From Liolophura sinensis (taxonomy: Eukaryota > Mollusca > Polyplacophora > Chitonida > Chitonidae), in assembly GCF_032854445.1 (NCBI RefSeq), contig NC_088295.1:996501-1060500 (forward strand): a stretch of 64,000 bases of DNA, given 5' to 3'. Shown piece by piece: positions 59,101 to 60,654 of the stretch. The notes under the pieces were generated by a model. That model had not been told where the DNA came from, ran no database searches, and saw nothing but the letters and a program-made list of their open reading frames with translations. Both the position numbers and the translations under genes were made by a program. The number at the start of each line of letters is the position of its first letter. Within the stretch, counting starts at the first letter, position 1.

Positions 59101-60628
59101 TATACTGCCACAATGACAAATGCATTTGTGGTGAGACAAGAAGACAAAATATTCTCACTGGTGAGAGCTTGTGGAGAGGGTATAACACGAGTGAGGTTGA
59201 ACTCTGCACTGATCTCCTTCATCTTCTCACTCATCTCCCGCAGGTCATCCTCCACATCCTGAAGCTCCTTAAACACCCCCTCCATCTCCTTGATGTCCAG
59301 GCCAGAGTCTGCCAGGAGATGGTCCAAGCTGACCGACAGGATCTGCACCACAAACAAAACAATGTGTCATCCAAATGCATCAAGGACAAAAATGTTATTT
59401 ACAATGTCAAGAAACTTGGTCATGTATTAACAACTTCTGTTGTGAAATATCTTTATAGTTCACAGTAAATGTGTAACAGAAGACATCCTGTCTATTTATA
59501 AAGCCATGTCAATTTGTAAAATCAATTGATTACAAACGTCATATCTCAAGCCATAAATCTGCTAACACTCCTTGATACTGGCTTCAAAACTGTACAATAC
59601 ATTAAGGCCTCAAATGATTCTTTCAACCGGACTGGAAGGAATGTAACAAATGAAGCTTACTTGGCGCAGGATATCCCCAAGATCAAGTGCTTTGAAGGCG
59701 ATCTGTGTGACATTGGCAAGCTCTTCTGTGTCCAGGCTGCACAGAGCCTCACTCACATTTTGCACCGTGATCCCGGGTACTCGTCGCTCATCCAGCACTA
59801 AGATCTTTTCCAGCTTCTCATAGTCGCACACTATCTCGGTCAAGTTGTGAACCAAATCCTTGCTCTGAAACACACACTCATGTAATACTGCCTGTCGTTT
59901 GTAATATTGCATGTCGTTTGTAATACTGTGATTAAATGTGACTGTATGTGACAAGTAATACTAACCATGACAGACATTTCGGCAGTCAGAATGGCATCAG
60001 CAACTTCAGGGGTGAAGTGTAAGTCATTAATTATGTATACTAACCATGACAGACATCTCGGCAGTCAGAATGGCATCAGCAACTTCGAGGTGAAGCGTAA
60101 GTCATTAATCATGTATACTAACCATGACAGACATCTCGGCAGTCAGAATGGCATCAGCAACTTCGAGGTGAAGTGTAAGTCATTAATCATGTATACTAAC
60201 CATGACAGACATCTCGGCAGTCAGAATGGCATCAGCAACTTCAGGGGTGAAGCGTAAGTCATTAATCATGTATACTAACCATGACAGACATCTCGGCAGT
60301 CAGAATGGCATCAGCAACTTCAGGGGTGAAGCGTAAGTCATTAATTATGTATACTAACCATGACAGACATCTCGGCAGTCAGAATGGCATCAGCAACTTC
60401 AGGGGTGAAGCGTAAGTCATTAATCATGTATACTAACCATGACAGGGACATCTCGGCAGTCAGAATGGCATCAGCAACTTCAGGGGTGAAGCGTAAGTCA
60501 TTAATCATGTATACTAACCATGACAGACATCTCGGCAGTCAGAATGGCATCAGCAACTTCAGGGGTGAAGTGTAAGTCATTAATCATGTAGCGCCTGAAC
60601 GAGTCCGGGTCAGTAATCATGTCCTTAA
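5008..60628 (-). CDS. ABCA2: ABCA2-like full-size ABC transporter gene, partial, 26 exons (span)
   Basis: The product is an ABC subfamily A transporter, a membrane protein with two TMD-NBD halves that moves lipids across membranes using ATP; vertebrate ABCA2 acts in endolysosomes on sterols and sphingolipids. Seen here, in order: large extracellular domain 1, TMD1, a complete NBD1 ([44 protein letters not shown]), a linker, first helix of TMD2, and most of extracellular domain 2. All 26 exons have GT/AG borders and matching phases and join into one frame of about 1,403 codons. Resemblance to ABCA2 rather than ABCA1 is judged from memory: LSGGMKRR, the [15 protein letters not shown] stretch and KKANATF. 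TMD1 ([11 protein letters not shown]) looks more like ABCA1, so ABCA1/2/4/7-type is the safe call. The start codon, the rest of TMD2 and NBD2 are outside the window. Confidence 0.9.
5187..5935. repeat. 56-bp minisatellite, about 13 copies
   Basis: The unit contains gtgagagctgaatatcaaca, ctatgtgcccagacttcaca and ccaaactattccagca. It begins about 30 bp upstream (in gene direction) of the E26 acceptor and does not include exon bases. Confidence 0.93.
5993..6357. repeat. 25-bp minisatellite, about 14 copies
   Basis: The unit is close to ttgtacggatgcaggtgttt plus cagtc. The first half favours cggatgcaggtg and the second half cagatgtagggg, showing two sub-blocks that expanded separately. Confidence 0.93.
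6530..9250 (-). repeat. 98-bp array carrying the 3' end of exon E25 and its donor, about 28 copies
   Basis: Each unit, read on the minus strand, contains TACCTGCTGGACAACTACCC, TCAGTTCCTTCACAATAG and then GTGAGAC. This translates [13 protein letters not shown] followed by a consensus donor, against [13 protein letters not shown] and GTAAGA in exon E25. The array lies directly downstream of that exon inside its intron. Reading on past the junction meets an in-frame stop at once (AGG TGA or AGG TAA). The copies agree with each other better than with the exon, so the array has either diverged or been homogenised on its own. Confidence 0.93.
9274..9510 (-). CDS. ABCA2: ABCA exon E25: extracellular domain 2
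   Basis: Acceptor taaattctgtag, donor GTAAGA, phase 2 in and out. Product [20 protein letters not shown], then [40 protein letters not shown] and [10 protein letters not shown]. Family counterpart: C.C.....(F).C ... PP......T..IL.(D)(L/I)(T)G.N(I/V)S(D/E)YL. It has four cysteines likely in disulphides and one NLS sequon. Its last 13 codons and donor are the model for the 98-bp array just downstream. Confidence 0.95.
9685..11130. repeat. 34-bp minisatellite with a 23-bp short form, about 45 copies
   Basis: The unit contains ggattacagactgtgtgaca, acccaggatctgga. Short copies lack the atctgga part. It lies between E25 and E24 and contains no exon bases. Confidence 0.93.
11247..11342 (-). CDS. 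ABCA2: ABCA exon E24: extracellular domain 2
   Basis: Acceptor ggttatgttacag, donor GTATGT, phase 2 in and out, 96 nt. Product [20 protein letters not shown], then [10 protein letters not shown]. The PGFGT.C motif matches the ECD2 of ABCA1 (PGFGTRC). It joins E23 and E25 in frame. Confidence 0.92.
11343..12034. other. unique intron sequence with a SINE fragment
   Basis: This is the 5' part (in array order) of the E23-E24 intron. Apart from the SINE fragment at 11671-11812 it is AT-rich unique sequence without recognisable coding. Confidence 0.7.
11671..11812 (-). mobile_element. SINE fragment
   Basis: Contains ccagcattatggtggcagga, ccgcaggttgttgccagatc, and gaggaagccagcagtagctg, matching the fuller copy at 25867-26132. 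The tRNA-like head is missing, as is most of the segment after the tail. Confidence 0.75.
12035..12735. repeat. 42-bp minisatellite, about 16 copies
   Basis: The unit contains aatcagaatcaagcaaaatg and tgtcacgggtgaaagctgaa. It lies about 170 bp beyond the donor of E23 and holds no exon sequence. Confidence 0.92.
12906..13170 (-). CDS. ABCA2: ABCA exon E23: first TM helix of TMD2
   Basis: Acceptor ttctttccatag, donor GTGAGC, phase 1 in and 2 out. Product [20 protein letters not shown], then [40 protein letters not shown] and [19 protein letters not shown]. Family counterpart: (L)..QF.(A/G)L..KR......(R)....(Q)I(L/V)LPA.FV..A......(P)PL.L.P..Y. The hydrophobic segment is the TM helix that opens TMD2. 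Confidence 0.95.
13384..13522 (-). CDS. ABCA2: ABCA exon E22: NBD1-TMD2 linker
   Basis: Acceptor ttgcgtcag, donor GTAATC, phase 0 in and 1 out. Product [20 protein letters not shown], then [20 protein letters not shown] and SHSVTS. With E21 it completes TTLEEVFLK, the invariant end of the NBD1 region. The remainder is a serine- and threonine-rich cytosolic linker of low conservation. Confidence 0.9.
13615..13763 (-). mobile_element. SINE fragment
   Basis: Contains ttgattggtgtctcactctg, cgacagcggacagcattgtg and cacctgcaggttgctggaag, matching the copy at 25867-26132 with many substitutions. It lies between E22 and E21; the rest of 13523-14027 is unique AT-rich intron. Confidence 0.75.
14028..14242 (-). 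CDS. ABCA2: ABCA exon E21: C-terminal part of NBD1 (regulatory domain)
   Basis: Acceptor ttcatcgcag, donor GTAAGC, phase 1 in and 0 out. Product [20 protein letters not shown], then [43 protein letters not shown] (two adjoining pieces). Family counterpart: (L/F)IRKH(V)..A.L......E(L)..(L)P.E......F...F..(L)(D)..L..L.(I)SS(Y/F)G(I/L)..TTLEEVFLK. Confidence 0.95.
14494..14521 (-). CDS. ABCA2: ABCA exon E20: 28-nt serine-rich microexon
   Basis: Acceptor gtctttctttcag and donor GTGAGT flank only 28 nt, phase 0 in and 1 out. It encodes SSSSAKESD, in the variable linker after the NBD1 core, where ABCA1 and ABCA2 also carry serine-rich segments. Without it E19 (phase 0) cannot join E21 (phase 1) in frame, which supports it being a real exon. 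Its small size makes it easy to miss and a candidate for regulated skipping; skipping would shift the frame. Confidence 0.85.
14690..15430. repeat. 32-bp minisatellite, about 23 copies
   Basis: The unit is gctcttatcacgtcctccac followed by gaggctatgttt. A gaccctatg variant is interspersed. It lies between the microexon E20 and E19; the open frames through it are artefacts. Confidence 0.95.
15431..15686. other. C-rich unique intron sequence
   Basis: Pyrimidine-rich sequence with a poly-C run at about 15635-15648, immediately before the E19 donor. No other feature seen. Confidence 0.6.
15687..15862 (-). CDS. ABCA2: ABCA exon E19: NBD1 H-loop
   Basis: Acceptor tgtatttgtgcag, donor GTGAGA, phase 1 in and 0 out. 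Product [20 protein letters not shown], then [20 protein letters not shown] and [27 protein letters not shown] contains the H-loop (switch) histidine; the rest is the conserved (G)RL.C.GS..FLK...G.GY.LT segment of ABCA NBD1. Confidence 0.98.
16075..18030. repeat. about 54-bp minisatellite with a 484-bp higher-order duplication, about 36 copies
   Basis: The unit contains actagtgatgtgtgacacat, tgccattcccctcacactcc and ctaaccgatatgtg, with alternating variants (tctcaaactgagac, ctgaggcgtg). The block from about 16300 to 16783 recurs at 16784-17267 almost unchanged, so a multi-unit block duplicated recently. It starts about 50 bp past the E18 donor and carries no exon bases. Confidence 0.94.
18076..18272 (-). 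CDS. ABCA2: ABCA exon E18: NBD1 signature and Walker B
   Basis: Acceptor gtgttctcag, donor GTAAGT, phase 2 in and 1 out. Product [20 protein letters not shown] then [20 protein letters not shown] and [28 protein letters not shown] is the ABC signature, [12 protein letters not shown] holds Walker B with the catalytic Glu and the D-loop. All catalytic residues of NBD1 are intact. GMKRR is closer to ABCA2 (GMKRK) than to ABCA1 (GMQRK). Confidence 0.98.
18360..18950. repeat. polypurine tract, aggggtaagagg-type
   Basis: Nearly 600 bases of the plus strand are A and G with scattered T, in irregular units such as ggggtaagaggg and aggaggagg. The minus (transcribed-sense) strand is therefore polypyrimidine. 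Such tracts can adopt triplex or G-rich structures. It lies in the E17-E18 intron. Confidence 0.9.
18951..19307. other. unique AT-rich intron sequence
   Basis: No repeat or coding signal was seen between the polypurine tract and the donor of E17. Confidence 0.6.
19308..19391 (-). CDS. ABCA2: ABCA exon E17: NBD1 helical region
   Basis: Acceptor tctggctgacag, donor GTATGT, phase 2 in and out. Product [20 protein letters not shown], then SAKDEIH. Joined to E16 it gives [14 protein letters not shown], equal to the family LFD.LTVEEHLWFY. The acceptor lacks a good pyrimidine tract. The acceptor region and the first 22 bases of this exon form part of the roughly 71-bp unit repeated through 22.6 kb. 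Confidence 0.94.
19392..22620 (-). repeat. about 71-bp array carrying the acceptor and start of exon E17, about 45 copies
   Basis: Read on the minus strand, each unit contains TATATCTGGCTGACAGC, then ATGACTGTGAAGGAGCACCT and an unrelated spacer. This equals the intron end and first 22 coding bases of E17. Copies with plus-strand tgctgtc keep the AG; copies with tgttgtc or tattgtc read CAA and have lost it. Both kinds are interspersed. Units of 72 bp keep a reading frame, which creates very long plus-strand open frames that are not genes. Confidence 0.94.
22625..23349 (-). repeat. 41-bp array carrying the end and donor of exon E16, about 17 copies
   Basis: Read on the minus strand the unit is CAGTACAACACACTGTTTGA then CTT, followed by GTGAGTACAGATTCTCCC. 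The first 23 bases equal the last 23 of E16 and the remaining 18 its intron start. The TTCTCCCCAG at each unit border also resembles a short acceptor. Variants: GTGGGT donors in two copies and CAGCAC for CAGTAC in several. Retaining the junction gives an immediate stop (GAC TTG TGA). Confidence 0.95.
23350..23481 (-). CDS. ABCA2: ABCA exon E16: NBD1 with Q-loop
   Basis: Acceptor gtgcatttcag, donor GTGAGT, phase 2 in and out. Product [20 protein letters not shown], then [20 protein letters not shown] and LFD. CPQYN is the Q-loop that couples NBD1 to the membrane domain. The final 23 bases and the donor are repeated about 17 times in the 41-bp array that starts the next intron. Confidence 0.97.
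23702..23891 (-). CDS. ABCA2: ABCA exon E15: NBD1 start with Walker A
   Basis: Acceptor gtgtcgtggtag, donor GTAAGC, phase 1 in and 2 out. Product [20 protein letters not shown], then [20 protein letters not shown] and [20 protein letters not shown] plus [12 protein letters not shown] is the Walker A (P-loop) that binds ATP phosphates; the SIQNL.KIY motif precedes it as in ABCA1/2. Confidence 0.97.
24085..25110. repeat. about 34-bp degenerate minisatellite, about 30 copies
   Basis: The unit contains gtgtaggacctgggaggaac and tactgttacatgtg, with many indels. It is older-looking than the other arrays and lies upstream of E15. Confidence 0.9.
25111..25866. other. unique intron sequence with poly-C run
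   Basis: Contains a CA- and C-rich stretch with a poly-C run near 25430-25441 and ggtaccag-like repeats at 25560-25720. No coding signal seen. Confidence 0.6.
25867..26132 (-). mobile_element. tRNA-headed SINE, near full length
   Basis: The minus strand starts GGGGCCTCTGTGGTTCAGTT at 26132 and ends in an A/T-rich tail near 25867. The head has a canonical pol III A box. The B box is degenerate (TGTTAAAGTCC). Perfect 13-bp direct repeats acacatgttttta flank it at 25854-25866 and 26133-26145, the target-site duplication of LINE-driven insertion. The central ccagcattatggtg and gaggaagccagcatgagctg parts recur in the fragments elsewhere in the window. Confidence 0.9.
26111..26122 (-). promoter_or_regulatory. 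pol III A box of the SINE
   Basis: On the minus strand this reads TGGTTCAGTTGG, a full match to the tRNA A-box pattern TRGYNNARNNGG. Confidence 0.75.
26146..26999. other. unique intron sequence
   Basis: AT-rich sequence without recognisable exon, repeat or mobile element. Confidence 0.6.
27000..27310. repeat. 28-bp minisatellite, about 11 copies
   Basis: The unit contains aacatgtagcctcttgttga and aaggctaa. Less regular versions extend upstream to about 26880. Confidence 0.9.
27311..27735. other. unique intron sequence
   Basis: No feature recognised between the 28-bp array and the donor of E14. Confidence 0.6.
27736..27843 (-). CDS. ABCA2: ABCA exon E14: TMD1-NBD1 linker (PWYFP)
   Basis: Acceptor cttgtgttttccag, donor GTGGGT, phase 1 in and out. 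Product [20 protein letters not shown], then [15 protein letters not shown]. The YG(I/V)P.PWYFP....YW motif is nearly invariant in ABCA transporters just before NBD1. The basic tail is cytosolic. The donor GTGGGT is a weaker match than the others but is supported by phase. Confidence 0.94.
27890..29005. repeat. 27-bp minisatellite, about 41 copies
   Basis: The unit is cacaagattctaacacatct plus gattcac, with attttaac and a 3-bp shorter gattac variant. It lies 50 bp upstream of the E14 acceptor. It contains no exon bases. Confidence 0.96.
29305..29530. repeat. 21-bp minisatellite, about 10 copies
   Basis: The unit is close to ggggataagggacttttgtt plus t; a poly-G run interrupts it at about 29450-29461. 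It lies just past the donor of E13. Confidence 0.92.
29584..29788 (-). CDS. ABCA2: ABCA exon E13: last TMD1 helices
   Basis: Acceptor tgtgtgttgcag, donor GTAAGT, phase 0 in and 1 out. Product [20 protein letters not shown], then [20 protein letters not shown] and [20 protein letters not shown]. Family counterpart: (S/M)STTAFG.G..Y.AL(F/Y)E..G(V/I)G(V/I)QW...... SPVEGDDFNL, followed by the last TM helix and GWY(V/I)E.V(F/H)PG. Confidence 0.95.
29944..30082 (-). CDS. ABCA2: ABCA exon E12: TMD1 helices
   Basis: Acceptor attgtctttcag, donor GTAAGT, phase 2 in and 0 out. Product [20 protein letters not shown], then [20 protein letters not shown] and TEKMLS. It matches the family segment C(F)L(I/V)S.L(F/Y)S(R/K)A(N/K)LA.ACGG(I)IYF.(S/L)Y(L/V)P(Y). 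The family's CGG is replaced by ALTS here. Confidence 0.94.
30083..30494. other. unique intron sequence
   Basis: AT-rich intron between E11 and E12; nothing recognised. Confidence 0.6.
30495..30685 (-). CDS. ABCA2: ABCA exon E11: TMD1 helices
   Basis: Acceptor taatgtttacag, donor GTATGT, phase 0 in and 2 out. Product [20 protein letters not shown], a second hydrophobic stretch [17 protein letters not shown], and [18 protein letters not shown]. Together with E10 it restores the family motif E..LKxxMGLxxxxxWxAWF. It contains two TM helices of TMD1. Confidence 0.95.
31035..45282 (-). repeat. giant 68-bp array carrying the end and donor of exon E10, about 210 copies
   Basis: Read on the minus strand each unit contains CTCTGGTGATAGCCATCAAG, ATTCTGCTGTACGACAGAGA and AACTGTCATTGAGGAG, then GTAAGGGAGAAA. 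This translates [17 protein letters not shown] plus a consensus donor, the same as the end of E10 at 45283-45340. Copies differ at a few linked sites (GACAGAG, TATGTCAG, TACGGCAG; ACTGTC, ACTGGC). It fills nearly all of the 14.6-kb E10-E11 intron. In normal 68-bp copies, reading on gives VREKLW and a stop. About 30 copies are 69 bp and lack the donor. Several kilobase-scale blocks are themselves duplicated. Confidence 0.96.
45283..45400 (-). CDS. ABCA2: ABCA exon E10: TMD1 helix; founder of the giant array
   Basis: Acceptor tttctggccag, donor GTAAGG, phase 2 in and 0 out. Product [20 protein letters not shown], then [19 protein letters not shown]. It corresponds to the TM helix PLFMTLAWIYSVAV and the following cytosolic (V/L)(Y/M)EKE.RLKE segment of ABCA1/ABCA2. 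The last 17 codons and the donor are the source of the 68-bp array that fills the next 14.2 kb of intron. The donor chosen is the one next to the complete exon. Confidence 0.95.
45700..45876 (-). CDS. ABCA2: ABCA exon E9: end of extracellular domain 1
   Basis: Acceptor gtttctcggcag, donor GTAAGT, phase 2 in and out. Product starts [20 protein letters not shown], continues [17 protein letters not shown] and ends [13 protein letters not shown]. The pattern matches the conserved end of ECD1: (Y)WxPGP...F.YLxGF..(L/I)Q(D/E).(I/V)(E/D)RAII...(V/Y)(Y/Q)(M/L)QQ(M/F)P(Y/F)PC. The next residues enter the second TM helix of TMD1. Confidence 0.96.
45877..46139. other. unique intron sequence with short local repeats
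   Basis: Contains three short aatgcacgtgaagcct-like copies near 45970-46025; nothing else recognised. Confidence 0.6.
46140..46204 (+). mobile_element. inverted SINE fragment
   Basis: The stretch with gatggtcgtgggttccaccg and ggtttcctcccaccataatg is the reverse complement of the central part of the SINE at 25867-26132, so it is oriented opposite to the other copies. It lies next to another fragment at 46215. Confidence 0.65.
46215..46420 (-). mobile_element. SINE fragment
   Basis: Contains ttgattggtgttgtatgttg, gcgaccagcattatggtgag and ggaagccagcatgggctgag. It lacks the tRNA-like head. The 91-bp array begins exactly where homology ends. Confidence 0.78.
46421..49060. repeat. 91-bp minisatellite, about 29 copies
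   Basis: The unit contains aatgatcaactgtatgtatg, aatgacattattgatacaaa and tgtccctgagagccacacag. Copies differ by small insertions, for example an extra tacatgtacatg. It lies in the E8-E9 intron and carries no exon bases. Confidence 0.95.
49495..52195 (+). mobile_element. degenerate LINE (non-LTR retrotransposon), antisense to the host gene
   Basis: Open fragments on the plus strand resemble, in order, an apurinic-type endonuclease (starting near 49500, with an ITSTDK/DHIYIT-like region near 50060-50100) and a reverse transcriptase. The latter shows VPQGSILGP at 51424-51450 and INDLP just after. The catalytic YADD is FADN at 51523-51534, so it is inactive. Frames are broken many times, and a poly-T run near 50487-50527 interrupts the element. 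The 3' end is a short cattcattcattcag tail, as in CR1/Jockey-like LINEs. Clade assignment is uncertain. Confidence 0.8.
52196..52240 (-). mobile_element. SINE terminal fragment next to the LINE tail
   Basis: ggctcctgggtcactgcgct resembles the SINE segment ggctcctgggttgctgggct at 26077-26096. It may be a remnant into which the LINE inserted. Confidence 0.45.
52317..52455 (-). CDS. ABCA2: ABCA exon E8: extracellular domain 1, YKIRM segment
   Basis: Acceptor ctgttgttacag, donor GTGAGT, phase 1 in and 2 out. Product [20 protein letters not shown], then [20 protein letters not shown]. The V.YKIRMD(I/L)DNV motif is diagnostic of the ABCA1/2/4/7 group. A basic KRKKR stretch is present. The acceptor and the first dozen exon bases are repeated in the array at 52456-53990 on the intron side. 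Confidence 0.94.
52456..53990 (-). repeat. 64-bp array carrying the acceptor and start of exon E8, about 20 clear copies
   Basis: On the minus strand each unit contains CTGTTGTTACAG followed by TGGTGGGAGTTTGTG, against CTGTTGTTACAG and CGGTGGAGTTTGAG at the E8 border. The spacer reads ctaattaggctacacttccc on the plus strand. Nearly all copies keep the AG. The copies become irregular after about 53760, nearer to E7. Confidence 0.92.
54032..54284 (-). CDS. ABCA2: ABCA exon E7: extracellular domain 1
   Basis: Acceptor ccgctgttcag, donor GTGAGA, phase 0 in and 1 out. Product starts [20 protein letters not shown], continues through [17 protein letters not shown] and ends [14 protein letters not shown]. 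This is the poorly conserved helical part of ECD1 before the conserved YKIRM segment. It has one NLT sequon and one cysteine. Confidence 0.88.
54285..54570. other. unique intron sequence
   Basis: E6-E7 intron; nothing recognised. Confidence 0.6.
54571..54687 (-). CDS. ABCA2: ABCA exon E6: extracellular domain 1
   Basis: Acceptor cgttttcag, donor GTAAGC, phase 0 on both sides, 39 codons. Product [20 protein letters not shown] and then [19 protein letters not shown]. With the last residues of E5 it gives IIKKANATF, which resembles the (I/V)xKANETF segment of ABCA2. It has one NAT sequon. Confidence 0.9.
54895..55550. repeat. 21-bp minisatellite, about 31 copies
   Basis: The unit is atgggagaagtgtacatcac plus t. 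Because 21 is divisible by three, three plus-strand and minus-strand frames stay open, giving a repeated MGEVYIT-like peptide. There is no sign it is coding. Confidence 0.96.
55767..55912 (-). CDS. ABCA2: ABCA exon E5: extracellular domain 1, GKILY segment
   Basis: Acceptor gtgttttatag, donor GTATTT, phase 1 in and 0 out. It encodes [19 protein letters not shown], then [17 protein letters not shown] and ends TIIKK. LKPLLxGKILY(T/A)P is a highly conserved ECD1 motif of the ABCA1/2/4/7 group. An alternative acceptor at 55899-55900 would fit phase 0 but would not join E4 in frame, so the upstream one is preferred. Confidence 0.92.
55913..56340. other. unique intron sequence with poly-C run
   Basis: E4-E5 intron with a poly-C run near 56143-56159; nothing else recognised. 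Confidence 0.6.
56341..56550 (-). CDS. ABCA2: ABCA exon E4: extracellular domain 1, LLCG segment with Asp-rich run
   Basis: Acceptor ttctgtttcag, donor GTAAGG, phase 1 in and out. It encodes [20 protein letters not shown]; the LLCG(N) motif corresponds to the conserved cysteine segment of ECD1 in ABCA1/ABCA2. It then has an insert rich in Asp, Glu and Ser ([23 protein letters not shown]). The run of five Asp is coded by an imperfect trinucleotide repeat (atc on the plus strand near 56443-56460) and could vary in length. The donor gives A as the first base of the codon completed by E5. Confidence 0.85.
56551..57039. other. unique AT-rich intron sequence
   Basis: Part of the E3-E4 intron; nothing recognised. 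Confidence 0.6.
57040..58440 (-). pseudogene. decayed transposase-like gene, possibly hAT-related
   Basis: Several minus-strand open fragments of 60-100 codons follow each other in different frames. An N-terminal piece (near 58150-58340) has [20 protein letters not shown], similar to the short zinc-finger heads of hAT or CGGBP1-like proteins. A middle piece has [18 protein letters not shown] and CIIADS (near 57890-57990), and then [11 protein letters not shown] (near 57780-57830) in another frame, like the (C)xxHxLN segment of hAT transposases. At least three frame changes and several stops show it is dead. No terminal inverted repeats were located. The family call is tentative. Confidence 0.45.
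58820..59080. repeat. about 53-bp minisatellite, 5 copies
   Basis: Repeats of taataatccgaacgaaaaca and ataggtgtcc followed by gtggacgc. It lies about 80 bp past the donor of E3 and contains no exon bases. Confidence 0.85.
59159..59342 (-). CDS. ABCA2: ABCA exon E3: extracellular domain 1
   Basis: Acceptor tttgtggtgcag, donor GTGAGA, phase 0 in and 1 out. The product starts [20 protein letters not shown] and continues as an acidic, heptad-like helix ([20 protein letters not shown]) containing one NLT sequon. ECD1 of ABCA proteins has long amphipathic helices, which fits. The exon ends ...PQALT and the split codon with E4 gives serine. Confidence 0.87.
59343..59660. other. unique intron sequence
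   Basis: E2-E3 intron; nothing recognised. Confidence 0.6.
59661..59864 (-). CDS. ABCA2: ABCA exon E2: extracellular domain 1
   Basis: Acceptor gtgtgtttcag, donor GTAAGC, phase 0 on both sides, 68 codons. It begins [20 protein letters not shown] and ends [10 protein letters not shown]. It contains at least three N-glycosylation sequons (NLT, NVS, NVT) and two cysteines, as expected of a lumenal or extracellular loop. It joins E1 (phase 0) and E3 (phase 0). ECD1 diverges quickly, so its place in the gene rests on phase, order and the flanking exons. Confidence 0.85.
59960..60518 (-). repeat. 79-bp array carrying most of exon E1 and its donor, about 7 extra copies
   Basis: On the minus strand each unit reads [20 protein letters not shown] and MSVM, followed by GTTAGTA. 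About 72 of 79 bases are exon. Two copies have a 1-base loss (78 bp) and one has a 2-base gain (cagggacatc). The real exon has NDLHF where copies have NDLRF or NDLHF. Reading past the donor gives VSIHD and a stop. Confidence 0.94.
60519..60628 (-). CDS. ABCA2: ABCA exon E1: extracellular domain 1
   Basis: Acceptor ctcctatttgcag, donor GTTAGT, phase 1 in and phase 0 out. It encodes [20 protein letters not shown] and then [16 protein letters not shown]. This matches the region of ECD1 where ABCA1 and ABCA2 have an 'F..(L/M)..(N/D)L.(L/F)...' segment followed by a short helix. The last 72 nt of this exon plus its donor are repeated about seven more times immediately downstream, so the exact donor used cannot be fixed from sequence; the first is chosen because it joins E2 in frame. 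Confidence 0.85.
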
Positions 60629-60654
60629 CTGCAAATAGGAGAAAAATACAACTG

